Origin: Deltaproteobacteria bacterium
Lineage (GTDB): Bacteria > Desulfobacterota_B > Binatia > UBA9968
Length of the DNA stretch: 18,551 bases
Direction of reading: 5' to 3'
Assembly: GCA_005879255.1 (NCBI GenBank)
Contig: VBKY01000224.1
Span: 1-18,551 of the forward strand
The position numbers and the translations under genes are program-made. Below, piece by piece: positions 6,246-14,082 of the stretch. A model generated the notes under the pieces. That model did not search any database. It saw nothing but the letters and a program-made list of their open reading frames with translations, and was not told where the DNA came from. Position 1 is the first letter of the stretch; each line of letters starts with the position of its first letter.

Positions 6246-6842
6246 TCAGAGAATGTTGACGGCGCGCGCAGCTAGGAGCGCAATGATCAGCAGTGATAGC
6301 AGCGATTGTAACATCATCAAGACTTTTGCCCATTTCGCCAGCACGGGCGCGTCGGTGGGTGAAAAGGCTGTGCTGGTGTTGAAAGCCAGAAACAAATAAT
6401 CAATGAAATTAGGTGACCACTCCTGCTGTCCTGCTTCTTTCAGAGCCTCTTTGCTCAGTGTCATCTGCGGAAAGAGGAAGGCTCCCTCAGAATGTCCTGG
6501 ACGCTTATCCCGTTGATACGGTCCCCCGGCGTCCAGTCGCCAATACCACAAAGCAAAAACCAAAATGTTCGTGATCCAAAGCGATGCTGCTGAAAGCAAG
6601 AGCTGCTGTGGTGTCTCTTTGCCGGTGGGCAGAGCGTTAACCAGGAGGATTACAGAGATAATCAGTCCGGCGGTAAGCACCCCATCCACTGCAAACCCAA
6701 GAATGGCATTCAGACGATGCCTGCCGGTATGATAAGAGACGATGCTCGGGATGACAGGCCCGTCACTTTGCGTTCTTGGCGTCTTGGCGCGAGTAAATTC
6801 CAGATTGATTCGCGAAAAATTTGCGCAAGGCGCGGAATCCAA
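6246..6842 (-). CDS. Membrane protein with channel-like pore helix, N-terminus altered by repeat DNA
   Basis: The 198-codon frame encodes three membrane helices (about 42-66, 82-102 and 170-196). Residues 145-196, with IDYLFLAFNTSTAFSPTD then a hydrophobic helix, align in pattern with the pore loop and inner helix of two-TM ion channels, but TSTAFSPTD replaces the usual TTVGYGD filter. The first 37 or so codons come from extragenic repeat DNA (minus-strand CGCCAAGACGCCAAGAACG within 6763-6791) and look unlike protein. No ATG, GTG or TTG lies close before the recognisable part (YHTGRHRLN). The original start and probably two more helices appear lost. It may be a pseudogene or use the repeat-encoded start. 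I recognise the general family (uncharacterised membrane protein) but no function. Confidence 0.6.
   Translation of the reverse strand: MDSAPCANFSRINLEFTRAKTPRTQSDGPVIPSIVSYHTGRHRLNAILGFAVDGVLTAGLIISVILLVNALPTGKETPQQLLLSAASLWITNILVFALWYWRLDAGGPYQRDKRPGHSEGAFLFPQMTLSKEALKEAGQQEWSPNFIDYLFLAFNTSTAFSPTDAPVLAKWAKVLMMLQSLLSLLIIALLAARAVNIL
6763..6791 (-). repeat. CGCCAAG-type extragenic repeat inside the 5' end of a gene
   Basis: On the minus strand this reads as CGCCAAGACGCCAAGAACGCAAAGTGA, an imperfect tandem of CGCCAAG(A)A. It lies within the open frame at 6246-6842 and marks where the gene's homology-like part begins. Related words recur on the plus strand at 7083-7110. Confidence 0.5.
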
Positions 6843-6880
6843 ACAAGCGCATTTCAGATTCTGGAATTGGTAATTCTAGT

Positions 6881-7038
6881 GTTTCGGTTTGTTTCAGATT
6901 TCGAGCTTCGGATTTTGGATTTTAAGTCCTAATTCTGATCATCGCGCCAAGCGTGTCCTGAGCAACGTCGAAGGGACGCCAAGCGATGACGACTTAAAAT
7001 CCAAAATCCGAAGCTCGAAATCTGAAACAAACCGAAAC
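6881..7038. repeat. Perfect 48-bp inverted repeat with 62-base loop
   Basis: The left arm (6881-6928) and right arm (6991-7038) are exact reverse complements over all 48 bases, with arms rich in AAAATCCAAAATCC. The loop contains a nested partial dyad (CATCGC at 6940-6945 against GCGATG at 6983-6988) and the word GTCCTGAGCAACGTCGAAGG. The whole unit can form a long cruciform or RNA hairpin. There is no transposase frame. It is probably a non-autonomous or repetitive extragenic palindromic element. Confidence 0.9.
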
Positions 7039-7063
7039 CGCGGCTTTGCGCGAGATAGTCCCA

Positions 7064-7132
7064 TTTGGCTGCGGCTTAGCCGCGCCAAGTTCTTTGTCTC
7101 CTTGGTGGTCAAATTTCTGTTTTGGCTGCGGC
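7064..7132 (+). repeat. Short direct repeat TTTGGCTGCGGC
   Basis: The 12-base word TTTGGCTGCGGC occurs at 7064-7075 and again at 7121-7132, with related bases continuing for about ten more positions (CTTAGCCGCGC against ATACTCGCGC). It belongs to the repeat cluster left of the RND operon. Confidence 0.55.
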
Positions 7133-7315
7133 ATACTCGCGCTAGGTTGTTTTCGATAGCAAACTAAATCCCGTGAGACCCCGCGTCTAAGCGCATCGAG
7201 CCAGCACCCGGCACACTGGAAGCAATCATCCGCACTCTTCCATCGCCGTCGGGCTTTAACTCCACTAGCTTGCTATGGAAGTCGGTGAGCGCGGAGCGAT
7301 CAGCGGCTAAATTAG

Positions 7316-7349
7316 TGTCGAAATATCGAACGGTGTCTAAATTCCAACA
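7316..7349. promoter_or_regulatory. Tandem activator-like dyads with no matching promoter
   Basis: TGTCGAAATATCGAAC (7316-7331) and TGTCTAAATTCCAACA (7334-7349) each match TGTCG-N6-CGACA at 8 of 10 positions and start 18 bp apart, the same spacing as the pairs at 13471/13489 and 17230/17248. No good -24/-12 element was found about 90-105 bp to either side. The pair may belong to a promoter or gene lost when repeat DNA entered the region. Confidence 0.35.
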
Positions 7350-7377
7350 CTACGGCAACCTCATGTGCGGCGTCCGG

Positions 7378-8856
7378 TTAGAACTGCGGCAGATCGTCGA
7401 CGTGCCACCCGCCGCCGAGCGCTTTGACCAATAGCACGCTGGCATCCATGCGCCGGCGCATGATGTCGACCTGGTTGCGTTCATTGGCCAGCGCCACCGT
7501 CTGAGCCGTAATGACTTGAAGGTAGTTATCGACTCCGCCTTTGTAACGATTCGTGAAAAGCTGAAGGGATTCACGCGCCGACAACACGGCGCGCGCTTGT
7601 TGCTGCGTTTCCTGTTCGAGGATGCGCAGCGCGGCCAGATTGTCTTCCACTTGTTGAAATGCGTCGAGGGTAGCTTGGCGATAACTGGCGACCGTTGCAT
7701 CATAACTTGCGAGCGCCGCCTCGGAAGTGGCTCGCCGCCGCCCGCCATCGAAAATCGTTTGCGCTACAGAACTTCCGACCGCCCATAAAAAACTTTGCCA
7801 ACCCCCAAAATTTCGGAGCGAGCTGCTTTCGAATCCGAGCAAAGCATTGAGCGTCACCGTTGGAAAGTATGCGGCCTTGGCGATGCCGATCTGCTCGTTC
7901 GCCTCGGCGACGCGACGCTCCGCCGCCGCGATGTCCGGCCGGCGCTCCAAAAGCTCCGAAGGGAGACCCGCCGGGATGTCCGGTGGCTGGAGGTCCAATG
8001 GCGCGGGAGGCAGGCTGAAGTCTGCGGGAGGCTTTCCGATCAGTGTCGCGATGGCGTGTTCGAATGCCGCCCGCTGCACGGCGATATCCGTGGCCTGCAC
8101 TTGCGTCGTCTCCAGTTGAGTCTGCGCCTGGGCCACATCCGACTTCGGCGCAGCGCCGCCTTCGAATCGACGGATCGTGAGCTGCAAGGCTTCGTCGAAC
8201 GCCTTTACCGTGTCGTTAAGAAGCCGTTGTTGGGCATCGGCGCTGCGCAACTCAAAATAATCGAATGCCAGCTCTGCCTGAATGCTGAGTCTGGCAGTCT
8301 CCAGGTCGCCGGCGGTTGCTTGCGCTTCCTCGCGAGCGGCGGTCACGCTGCGGCGGATGCGGCCCCACAAGTCGATCTCGTAGGATATGTCGCCGGTCAA
8401 AAGAAATTCGCCGGTGGATGCTCCACTCGACGACCTTCCACTGGACGCTCCACCCGACGACGTTCCACTGGATGCTCCACTCGACGACGTTGCAAAGGGG
8501 CTGACCGTCGAATTGCGCACAGAGTTTGCGCTGGCTCCGGCGGTGACCGTGGGAAACAAGCCGGCGCGAAAGAAGCCGATCATGGCGCGGGCCTGGCGGA
8601 ATCGCGCCTCGGCCACCTTCACGTTCTGGTTGGCCTCGCTCACCTGTTCTTCCAATGCATTCAGCTGCGGATCACCGAAGATCTCCCACCATTTGCCGCG
8701 CGGGATATGGTCGAGTGGTCGCGCGAGCTTCCACCCCTGGTCCTCCTTGTAGCCGGCCGTCATCGGCACCGATGGCTTGGAATAATCGGGTCCCACCATG
8801 CAACCTGCGCACAGCAACACCACAGCAGCAGTAAGACCGAGGTAAAACAATTTCAT
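7378..8856 (-). CDS. RND efflux outer-membrane lipoprotein (NodT/OprM family)
   Basis: This 492-residue protein is the outer-membrane channel of the tripartite pump. It has a lipoprotein signal (lipobox LLCAGC, C19) followed by the family's MVGPDYSKP start. Two OEP-type repeats follow, each with long helices that form the periplasmic tunnel, including YEIDLWGRIRRSV in the first half and ERRPDIAAAERRVAEANEQI and QTIFDGGRRRA in the second. Length is normal for the family. An unusual Ser/Gly stretch at about residues 124-150 is encoded by three 27-base tandem repeats and lies where OprM has its first extracellular loop. The ATG overlaps the adaptor's stop codon (ATGA), placing it last in the operon. 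Substrate unknown. Confidence 0.96.
   Translation of the reverse strand: MKLFYLGLTAAVVLLCAGCMVGPDYSKPSVPMTAGYKEDQGWKLARPLDHIPRGKWWEIFGDPQLNALEEQVSEANQNVKVAEARFRQARAMIGFFRAGLFPTVTAGASANSVRNSTVSPFATSSSGASSGTSSGGASSGRSSSGASTGEFLLTGDISYEIDLWGRIRRSVTAAREEAQATAGDLETARLSIQAELAFDYFELRSADAQQRLLNDTVKAFDEALQLTIRRFEGGAAPKSDVAQAQTQLETTQVQATDIAVQRAAFEHAIATLIGKPPADFSLPPAPLDLQPPDIPAGLPSELLERRPDIAAAERRVAEANEQIGIAKAAYFPTVTLNALLGFESSSLRNFGGWQSFLWAVGSSVAQTIFDGGRRRATSEAALASYDATVASYRQATLDAFQQVEDNLAALRILEQETQQQARAVLSARESLQLFTNRYKGGVDNYLQVITAQTVALANERNQVDIMRRRMDASVLLVKALGGGWHVDDLPQF
8416..8496 (-). repeat. Three 27-base tandem repeats coding for a Ser/Gly loop
   Basis: Units start at 8416, 8443 and 8470 and share GGAYGCTCCACYCGACGAC. 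The first two are nearly identical, and the third diverges in its last bases. Each codes on the minus strand for nine residues of the type SSSGASSGT, so the frame is kept when copy number changes. Confidence 0.85.
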
Positions 8857-10121
8857 TTCGCGGTGGCCTGAGCGGGCGACGGATTGACTCGAACGGCAGT
8901 CCCATCGATCAGAGAGTCGCTTGGATTGATGATGACTGAATCCGTAGGTTGGAGCCCACTGACAACCTCCACGCTGTTGCCGTAGTCGCGGCCGATGGTC
9001 ACTGGGACGAGTGCCGCGCGGCCGTTGCGAACTACGCCGACGCGCAAGCCCTCGGAGCGGAACAGCAGGGTGTTGGCCGGCACTGTGACGGAGCTGACCG
9101 ATTGCGGCAATTTGAGATGAACGCTGACGTAAGCGCCGGGAAGCAGCGTGCCGCTGCGATTATCCACATCGACCTCGACAAGCAGAGTTCGTGACGCCGG
9201 ATCGATGGAGTTGGAGTTTCGCGCGATCGTGCCGCTGAAAGTTTTGCCGGGAAATTCGTCGAGCGTCAGGAATGCCGTCGCGCCCGGGCGCACTGCCTGC
9301 GCATAGAGTTGCGGCACGGCGACAAAGACGCGCAAGATGTTGATTGCCGCAAGGTGGAACAGCTCCTGCGTCGGCGTACTCGCGCCTGAATTAATGAGCG
9401 CGCCGATATCCGTGTTGCGCGCGGTGATCACGCCGTCGAAAGGAGCGTAAATCTTCTGAAACCCCTGGAGTTCCTCTAAGCGGCGGACATTGGAGGTGTT
9501 TGAGTCGACCGTGGCTTTCATCGCATGGAAGGCGCTCACCGCCACGTCGGTTTCCTGCTTTGACACGGAGTTCGTTTTCCAGAGGGCCTCCCAGCGGTCC
9601 GCGGTGATTTCGGCCTGGCGCAGGTTGGCCTGCGCGGTTTGAAGATCCGCCCGAGCTTGTTGTAACTGCTGGTCCACTTCCGGTGTCTCGATCTCGGCCA
9701 GCAGCTGGCCTTTCTTCACCCGTGTCCCGATGTCAACGTGCCAGTTTTTCACATAACCGTTCGTCCGCGCAAAGATCGGCGCGTCGGTAAAAGCCTGGGT
9801 GTTTCCCGGCAACACAATTTCATTGTTGGGAGCGCCGGTCTTTGGATAGACCACGTTGACGGTGGATATCGAGGCCGCTGCTGTCATCTGTTTTAGATCC
9901 GCCTCCGCCTTTTTGCGACTGATGAAGCCGACGGCAATGACAATGACAAAAATCACTGCCACGCCGCCTAGAATCACATAAGTCGCGGGACCGGCGCCCG
10001 CGCGGTGGTTTTCATCGCGCGCTGTATCTTCGAATTGAGTTTCGGGTTCTTTTTTCTCGTTGTCTGTCATCGTATTCGCTCCATGAATGAAATCGGCTGC
10101 CGTCGGCGCATCGTTTGTCAT
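8853..10121 (-). CDS. RND efflux periplasmic adaptor (membrane fusion protein)
   Basis: This 422-residue protein links the inner-membrane pump to the outer-membrane channel. It has a 45-residue charged cytoplasmic tail, one membrane anchor (about 46-67), a split barrel-sandwich domain (about 112-148 with GYVKNWHVDIGTRVKKGQLL, and 222-248 with YAPFDGVITARNTDIG), an alpha-helical hairpin between them (150-215), then the beta-barrel and membrane-proximal domains. An uncleaved anchor rather than a lipobox is one of the two usual forms. The ATG at 10121 overlaps the permease stop (ATGA); a second in-frame ATG 17 codons later is possible. It overlaps the next gene too, so all three are translationally coupled. 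Confidence 0.96.
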   Translation of the reverse strand: MTNDAPTAADFIHGANTMTDNEKKEPETQFEDTARDENHRAGAGPATYVILGGVAVIFVIVIAVGFISRKKAEADLKQMTAAASISTVNVVYPKTGAPNNEIVLPGNTQAFTDAPIFARTNGYVKNWHVDIGTRVKKGQLLAEIETPEVDQQLQQARADLQTAQANLRQAEITADRWEALWKTNSVSKQETDVAVSAFHAMKATVDSNTSNVRRLEELQGFQKIYAPFDGVITARNTDIGALINSGASTPTQELFHLAAINILRVFVAVPQLYAQAVRPGATAFLTLDEFPGKTFSGTIARNSNSIDPASRTLLVEVDVDNRSGTLLPGAYVSVHLKLPQSVSSVTVPANTLLFRSEGLRVGVVRNGRAALVPVTIGRDYGNSVEVVSGLQPTDSVIINPSDSLIDGTAVRVNPSPAQATAK

Positions 10122-13100
10122 CCACGTGCTGATTGAGTTGCGCCACGTCTGCCGTGGAAAATACTAAACACCGCCGGCACAAAAATGAGAGTTGCGACCG
10201 TGGCGCACAGCAAACCACCGATGACGGCCCGTCCGAGTGGCGCGTTCTGTTCGCCGCCGTCGCCGAATCCCAGCGCCATGGGAATCATGCCGATGATCAT
10301 GGCGAGAGCGGTCATGAGCACGGGGCGAAAGCGCGTAAAACCGGCCTCGATGGCCGCCTCCACGGCGTTGCTATGTTCGATCAGCCGCTCTTTGGCGAAC
10401 GACACGATCAAAATGCTGTTAGCGGTGGCGACACCCATGCACATGATCGAGCCCATCAACGCCGGCACACTGAGCGTGGTATGAGTGAGAAACAGGAAGA
10501 TGATGATGCCGGCCAGCGCGGCGGGCAAAGCCGTGATGATGATGAAAGGATCCAGCCAGGACTGGAAATTTACCACGATCAATAGATAGACCAACACGAT
10601 GGCGAAGCCGAGACCGGCCAACAAGCCGATGTAAGATGTCCGCATCGTGGAGAGCTGTCCGCGAACCGTGATGAAGCTGCCGCGCGGCAATAGTTTTTGG
10701 TTGGCATCGACGATCCGCGTGATTTCACGGCCGACGGCGCCGAGGTCCCGGTCCTGCACGGAGGCATAAACGTCCACGACGCGGCGGATGTCATAGTGAT
10801 TCAGCACCGCCATCTCACTCGATCGCGTGATCGAGGCGACGTCGGCCAGAATCTCTGGGCTTCGCGCCGTCGCCGAAGTAATCGGCATATTCTCCAGGTC
10901 CTGCAAGGATTGAATCCGGTATTGGGGCGTTTGGGTCGCCAGATTATAGTTGACGCCATTTTGCCAATTCAGAAAAAAGGTTGGCGTGGTCTGGAAGCTG
11001 CCGCTCAAGGACACCAGCAGGCTGCTGGAAACGTCGCGTTGGGTGAAGCCGCCGCCGGCTGCCTTCGTGCGGTCGACGTCGACGCGGAAAGTCGGGTAAT
11101 CGAAATCCTGCTGAATGCGCGGATCTGCGATGCCAGGCACTTGGCTAATCTCGTTCAGGATCTTGTCGGCGATCCGCCGGTTGGAATGGACGTCCGCGCC
11201 TTCGATCTGAATATCGATCGGGGCGGGTAAACCAAAGTTCAAGATTTGAGTGACGATGTCGGCGGGTAGGAAATAAAAGGTATTGCCTGGGAATTCAGCC
11301 CCGAGAGTTTTGCGCAGCTCTCGGACATATTCCGCCGTCGGGCGATGATTTTCTTTGAGGGAGACTAAAATGTCTGCGTCCGCGGCGCCGATCAGCCCAG
11401 AGGTGTTGTGCATGTAATTAATAGTGCTGTAGGGCAACCCGATGTTGTCGAGAATATTGTCCAGTTCCTGGGCCGGAATGACCCGCCGGATCGAGTTTTC
11501 AACGAGATCGGCAAGGCGTGCAGTCTCTTCAATGCGTGTGCCGGTCTTGGCACGCACGTGGAGGCTAAACTGGCCGCTGTCGGTGTCAGGAAAAAAATTT
11601 TCACCCAGCCAGGGCACGAGCCCCCAGGCGGAAAGACAAAGCACGAGGAAGACCGGAACGAAAACAACCCGCCGATGAACCAGCGTCGTGAGCACGCGCT
11701 GATAGCCGAGGCGAAGACGCTCAAACCCGCGCTCGAACGAATCCTGAAACCGGATGAATGGATTGCGCGAAGTAGCCGCATGGTGATCTTTCGGTTTCAG
11801 GAGATACAGCGCCATCGTAGGCACGAGCGTTCGAGACAAGAAATACGACGCGAGCATGGCGAAAACCACCGCCTCGGCTAGCGGCACAAAGAGGTAGCGG
11901 GCGACACCGCTCAAAAAGAACATCGGTAAGAATACGATGCAGATGCACAAGGTCGACACGAGAGCGGGAACGGCGATCTGTGAGGCGCCGTCCAGGATCG
12001 CCTGCCTAATTTCCTTGCCCTGATCCAGATTCCGGTTGGTGTTCTCGATCTCGACGGTGGCGTCATCCACCAGCATGCCCACAGCGAGCGCGAGCCCACC
12101 GAGCGTCATAATGTTGATGGTTTCTCCTAAGAAGCTGAGAACGATGATCGAGGTCAGAATAGACAGCGGAATCGAAACTGCAATAATCAAGGTGCTGCGC
12201 CAGCTCGCCAGGAAAATCAGGATCATCAAACCGGTGAGGCAGGCGGCGATAACGGCTTCGCGGATGACGCCGCTCACGGCGGAGCGCACGAAGATCGATT
12301 GATCCGCAAGCGGCTGAATTTTTAGCTGGGGCGGCAGCGTGGCCGCGACACGCGGAAGAATCGTGCGAATGCCGTTGACGACGTCGAGTGTGGACGCGCT
12401 CCCCGCCTTGAGCACGGTTACGAGCACGCCGCGCAGGCCATCGTGCCGGACAATGTTGGTCTGCGGCGCAAAGCCGTTGCGCACGTGGGCCACGTCCCGA
12501 AGATAGATCGTCGAGCTGCCCACCTGCTTGATTGGAATGTCGTTCAGTTGCTCGACGGTTCTGGGTGCGCCGTTGATATTGACGTCATATTCAAATTGAC
12601 CGATTTTCGCCGTGCCGGAAGGCAAGACCAGGTTCTGTAAACTCACGGCGTTCACCACGTCGGTTGCCGATAAACCCTTGGATTGAAGCAACGCCGGGTT
12701 CAAATCGATCATCACTTGGGTTTGTTTGCCGCCGTAGGGATAAGGCACCGCCGCGCCGGGAACCGTGACGAGTTGGGTTCGCAAAAAATTCAAACCGATG
12801 TCGTTGAGCTGCTGCTCAGAAAGGCCTTCTCCTGAAAGAGCAAGCTGGATGATCGGCACGGTTGAAGCGCTGAAGTTGAGGATCAACGGGGGCTGCGCGC
12901 CGGCGGGCAACTGGCGCAGCGCGACCTGCGATACCGCCGTGATCTGGGCGTTGGCGGTATCGAGACTGGCATTCGGCTGGAGAAAGACTTTGATGATCGA
13001 TTGACCATTGATGGTGGTCGATTCGATGTGTTGGATGTTGTCCACGACCGTAGTGAGAATGCGTTCGAAGCCGGTCGTGAAGCGGCCTTCCATCTCTTCC

Positions 13101-13267
13101 GGATTTAGTCCCGTGAACTGCCAGGCGACGGCGACTACGGGAATATTGATATTCGGAAAGATGTCCGTCGGCGTGCGCTGGATCACCACCGGGCTCGCCA
13201 GCAGGATCAATAGCGCCAGGACGATAAAGGTATACGGACGATTAAGTGCGAGTCTAACTATCCACAT
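10118..13267 (-). CDS. RND-family efflux permease (AcrB/CzcA superfamily)
   Basis: This 1049-residue protein is the proton-driven inner-membrane pump of the operon. It starts with the typical VRLALNRPYTFIVLALLIL helix and the PTDIFPNINIPVV periplasmic entry, and has the two large periplasmic loops and twelve helices of the family. In helix 4 the motif GMLVDDATVEIEN keeps the two relay aspartates (D401, D402). In helix 10 the motif is GVATANSILIV, so the position of AcrB Lys940 is alanine (A949). Substrates cannot be predicted: the helix-4 motif is neither clearly drug- nor metal-type. The operon order is permease, adaptor, outer-membrane factor. There is no good ribosome site before the ATG at 13267, but the start is fixed by homology of the first residues. 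A sigma-54-like promoter lies about 100 bases upstream. Confidence 0.97.
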   Translation of the reverse strand: MWIVRLALNRPYTFIVLALLILLASPVVIQRTPTDIFPNINIPVVAVAWQFTGLNPEEMEGRFTTGFERILTTVVDNIQHIESTTINGQSIIKVFLQPNASLDTANAQITAVSQVALRQLPAGAQPPLILNFSASTVPIIQLALSGEGLSEQQLNDIGLNFLRTQLVTVPGAAVPYPYGGKQTQVMIDLNPALLQSKGLSATDVVNAVSLQNLVLPSGTAKIGQFEYDVNINGAPRTVEQLNDIPIKQVGSSTIYLRDVAHVRNGFAPQTNIVRHDGLRGVLVTVLKAGSASTLDVVNGIRTILPRVAATLPPQLKIQPLADQSIFVRSAVSGVIREAVIAACLTGLMILIFLASWRSTLIIAVSIPLSILTSIIVLSFLGETINIMTLGGLALAVGMLVDDATVEIENTNRNLDQGKEIRQAILDGASQIAVPALVSTLCICIVFLPMFFLSGVARYLFVPLAEAVVFAMLASYFLSRTLVPTMALYLLKPKDHHAATSRNPFIRFQDSFERGFERLRLGYQRVLTTLVHRRVVFVPVFLVLCLSAWGLVPWLGENFFPDTDSGQFSLHVRAKTGTRIEETARLADLVENSIRRVIPAQELDNILDNIGLPYSTINYMHNTSGLIGAADADILVSLKENHRPTAEYVRELRKTLGAEFPGNTFYFLPADIVTQILNFGLPAPIDIQIEGADVHSNRRIADKILNEISQVPGIADPRIQQDFDYPTFRVDVDRTKAAGGGFTQRDVSSSLLVSLSGSFQTTPTFFLNWQNGVNYNLATQTPQYRIQSLQDLENMPITSATARSPEILADVASITRSSEMAVLNHYDIRRVVDVYASVQDRDLGAVGREITRIVDANQKLLPRGSFITVRGQLSTMRTSYIGLLAGLGFAIVLVYLLIVVNFQSWLDPFIIITALPAALAGIIIFLFLTHTTLSVPALMGSIMCMGVATANSILIVSFAKERLIEHSNAVEAAIEAGFTRFRPVLMTALAMIIGMIPMALGFGDGGEQNAPLGRAVIGGLLCATVATLIFVPAVFSIFHGRRGATQSARG

Positions 13268-13368
13268 AATATAATGATCACTTTAACGATGATTTCTTGG
13301 AGGGGATGCCAAAGCGAGCGGAAGCGGAGCTTCACTCTAGAATTAGATCTCCCTTTTTCTTGGTGTAT

Positions 13369-13384
13369 GGCAATCGATATGCCA
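13369..13384 (-). promoter_or_regulatory. Sigma-54-like promoter for the RND efflux operon
   Basis: On the minus strand this reads TGGCATATCGATTGCC with 10 bases between GG and GC. Start would be near 13358, about 91 bases before the ATG at 13267. The sequence is nearly symmetrical (TGGCA-N7-TGCCA), so a dyad operator is an alternative reading, but the TTGC half and the upstream dyads favour a sigma-54 promoter. Confidence 0.6.
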
Positions 13385-13470
13385 AAGTCGATAAATGTTT
13401 GGAAAACGGTGTATTGAGAACAAATTCAAAGGAGTTATATGGTCACAATCATGAAGCGAGACAAAGTCGG

Positions 13471-13504
13471 TGCCGGATTATCGTCAGCTGCCGAAATACA
13501 GGCG
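13471..13504. promoter_or_regulatory. Tandem activator-like dyads upstream of the RND promoter
   Basis: TGCCGGATTATCGTCA (13471-13486) matches TGTCG-N6-CGACA at 8 of 10 positions; TGCCGAAATACAGGCG (13489-13504) keeps mainly the left half. They start 18 bp apart and lie 88 and 106 bp from the -24 GG, almost the same geometry as the pair at 17230/17248 (87 and 105 bp). Confidence 0.4.
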
Positions 13505-13551
13505 TCTATCCAGTGGCGCTGCATGGCAATCAAAAGTCGGAATAACTCGAA

Positions 13552-14043
13552 TTATCTCCCGTTGTACGCATGTTGTTTTCGCGACCGATACTCCAGCCAC
13601 ACCAGCGATGCCACAAAGAGGTCCAAGGCGCTCAGTGCTAAGAGACCGAGTGAGTGTGTATGGCTAAAGCGATACAATTGGTAGAGAATGAAAATGCCGA
13701 GAAACCAAAGCGCCGCCGGGTACGCCCAAAGTTTCTCGCGTAGGAGACCGGCTGCTAGAAAGACTTTGACAAGTCCGTGAGCAACAAGGTAAGCGCTCAC
13801 GAAAAATTTGGTGTCCGATGATAAATTGTTAACGGCATGGCGCAACGACGTGGCAAACCAATCGTCAGGATCTTCGGACAGTTCATGTGCAGTGAAAAAG
13901 ATGACGAGGCTATTGAGCGCTTTCGGGCTGACAAACATAAAGAGAATACCGCCGATCGTTTCCAAGACGCCATCCACGCCTTTTATGAGAACGCCGGCCG
14001 CGAAAAGGCGATGCACCTGCTGTTGGGACATTTTGCTGGTCAT
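13552..14043 (-). CDS. DUF2127 family membrane protein
   Basis: This 163-residue protein has four predicted membrane helices (about 13-37, 75-97, 104-122 and 130-150). It carries the marks of the uncharacterised DUF2127 family: an opening FAAGVLIKGVDGVLETIGG, the ED-P-D stretch, a YLVAHGLVKVFLAAGLLREKLWAYP core and YQLYRFSHTHSLGLLALSALDLFV near the end. Function is unknown for the family. It lies 39 bases after the ferritin-like/VIT1 gene on the same strand and is probably the last gene of that operon. The ATG at 14043 has a weak ribosome site; a second in-frame ATG four codons later is possible. Confidence 0.9.
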   Translation of the reverse strand: MTSKMSQQQVHRLFAAGVLIKGVDGVLETIGGILFMFVSPKALNSLVIFFTAHELSEDPDDWFATSLRHAVNNLSSDTKFFVSAYLVAHGLVKVFLAAGLLREKLWAYPAALWFLGIFILYQLYRFSHTHSLGLLALSALDLFVASLVWLEYRSRKQHAYNGR

Positions 14044-14082
14044 CTCGACAGTATCAGTGGCTGACCTCTCCGAGCATAACGC

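Larger units (their letters stand above)
6843..7377. other. 535-base repeat-rich intergenic region
   Basis: No intact gene is visible. The left half (6843-7160) consists of repeat DNA: a 48-bp perfect inverted repeat, a short direct repeat and CTTTGTCTCCTTGG-like words. The right half has unique sequence with a tandem pair of activator-like dyads at 7316-7349. A minus-strand frame open from 7349 to 7164 (62 codons, no start codon) translates to protein-like sequence such as DTNLAADRSALTDF and could be the remnant of a lost gene, but this is weak. Confidence 0.5.
13268..13551. other. RND operon leader and upstream region
   Basis: These 284 bases between the RND permease start and the DUF2127 gene's stop hold a sigma-54-like promoter and a pair of activator-like dyads, all oriented for the RND operon. 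A short GAAGC/GCTTC hairpin lies in the predicted leader at 13321-13333. Plus-strand frames starting at 13297 and 13439 run into the antisense of the next gene and look spurious. Confidence 0.5.

Noticed and set aside
6881..7160. CRISPR array or insertion sequence in the repeat region
   Set aside because: The repeats are one inverted pair and one loose direct pair, without regular spacers, and no transposase or cas frame is present.
7159..7172. Weak -24/-12 element on the minus strand (GGGATTTAGTTTGC) as promoter for the orphan dyads
   Set aside because: The -12 part is good but the -24 part keeps little beyond GG, and the distance to the dyads is 144 bp rather than 75-106.
13439..13684. Plus-strand 81-codon frame with a good ribosome site (AAGGAG)
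   Set aside because: Its second half is antisense to the well-supported DUF2127 gene, the product has no protein-like pattern, and the region fits better as upstream control DNA of the RND operon.
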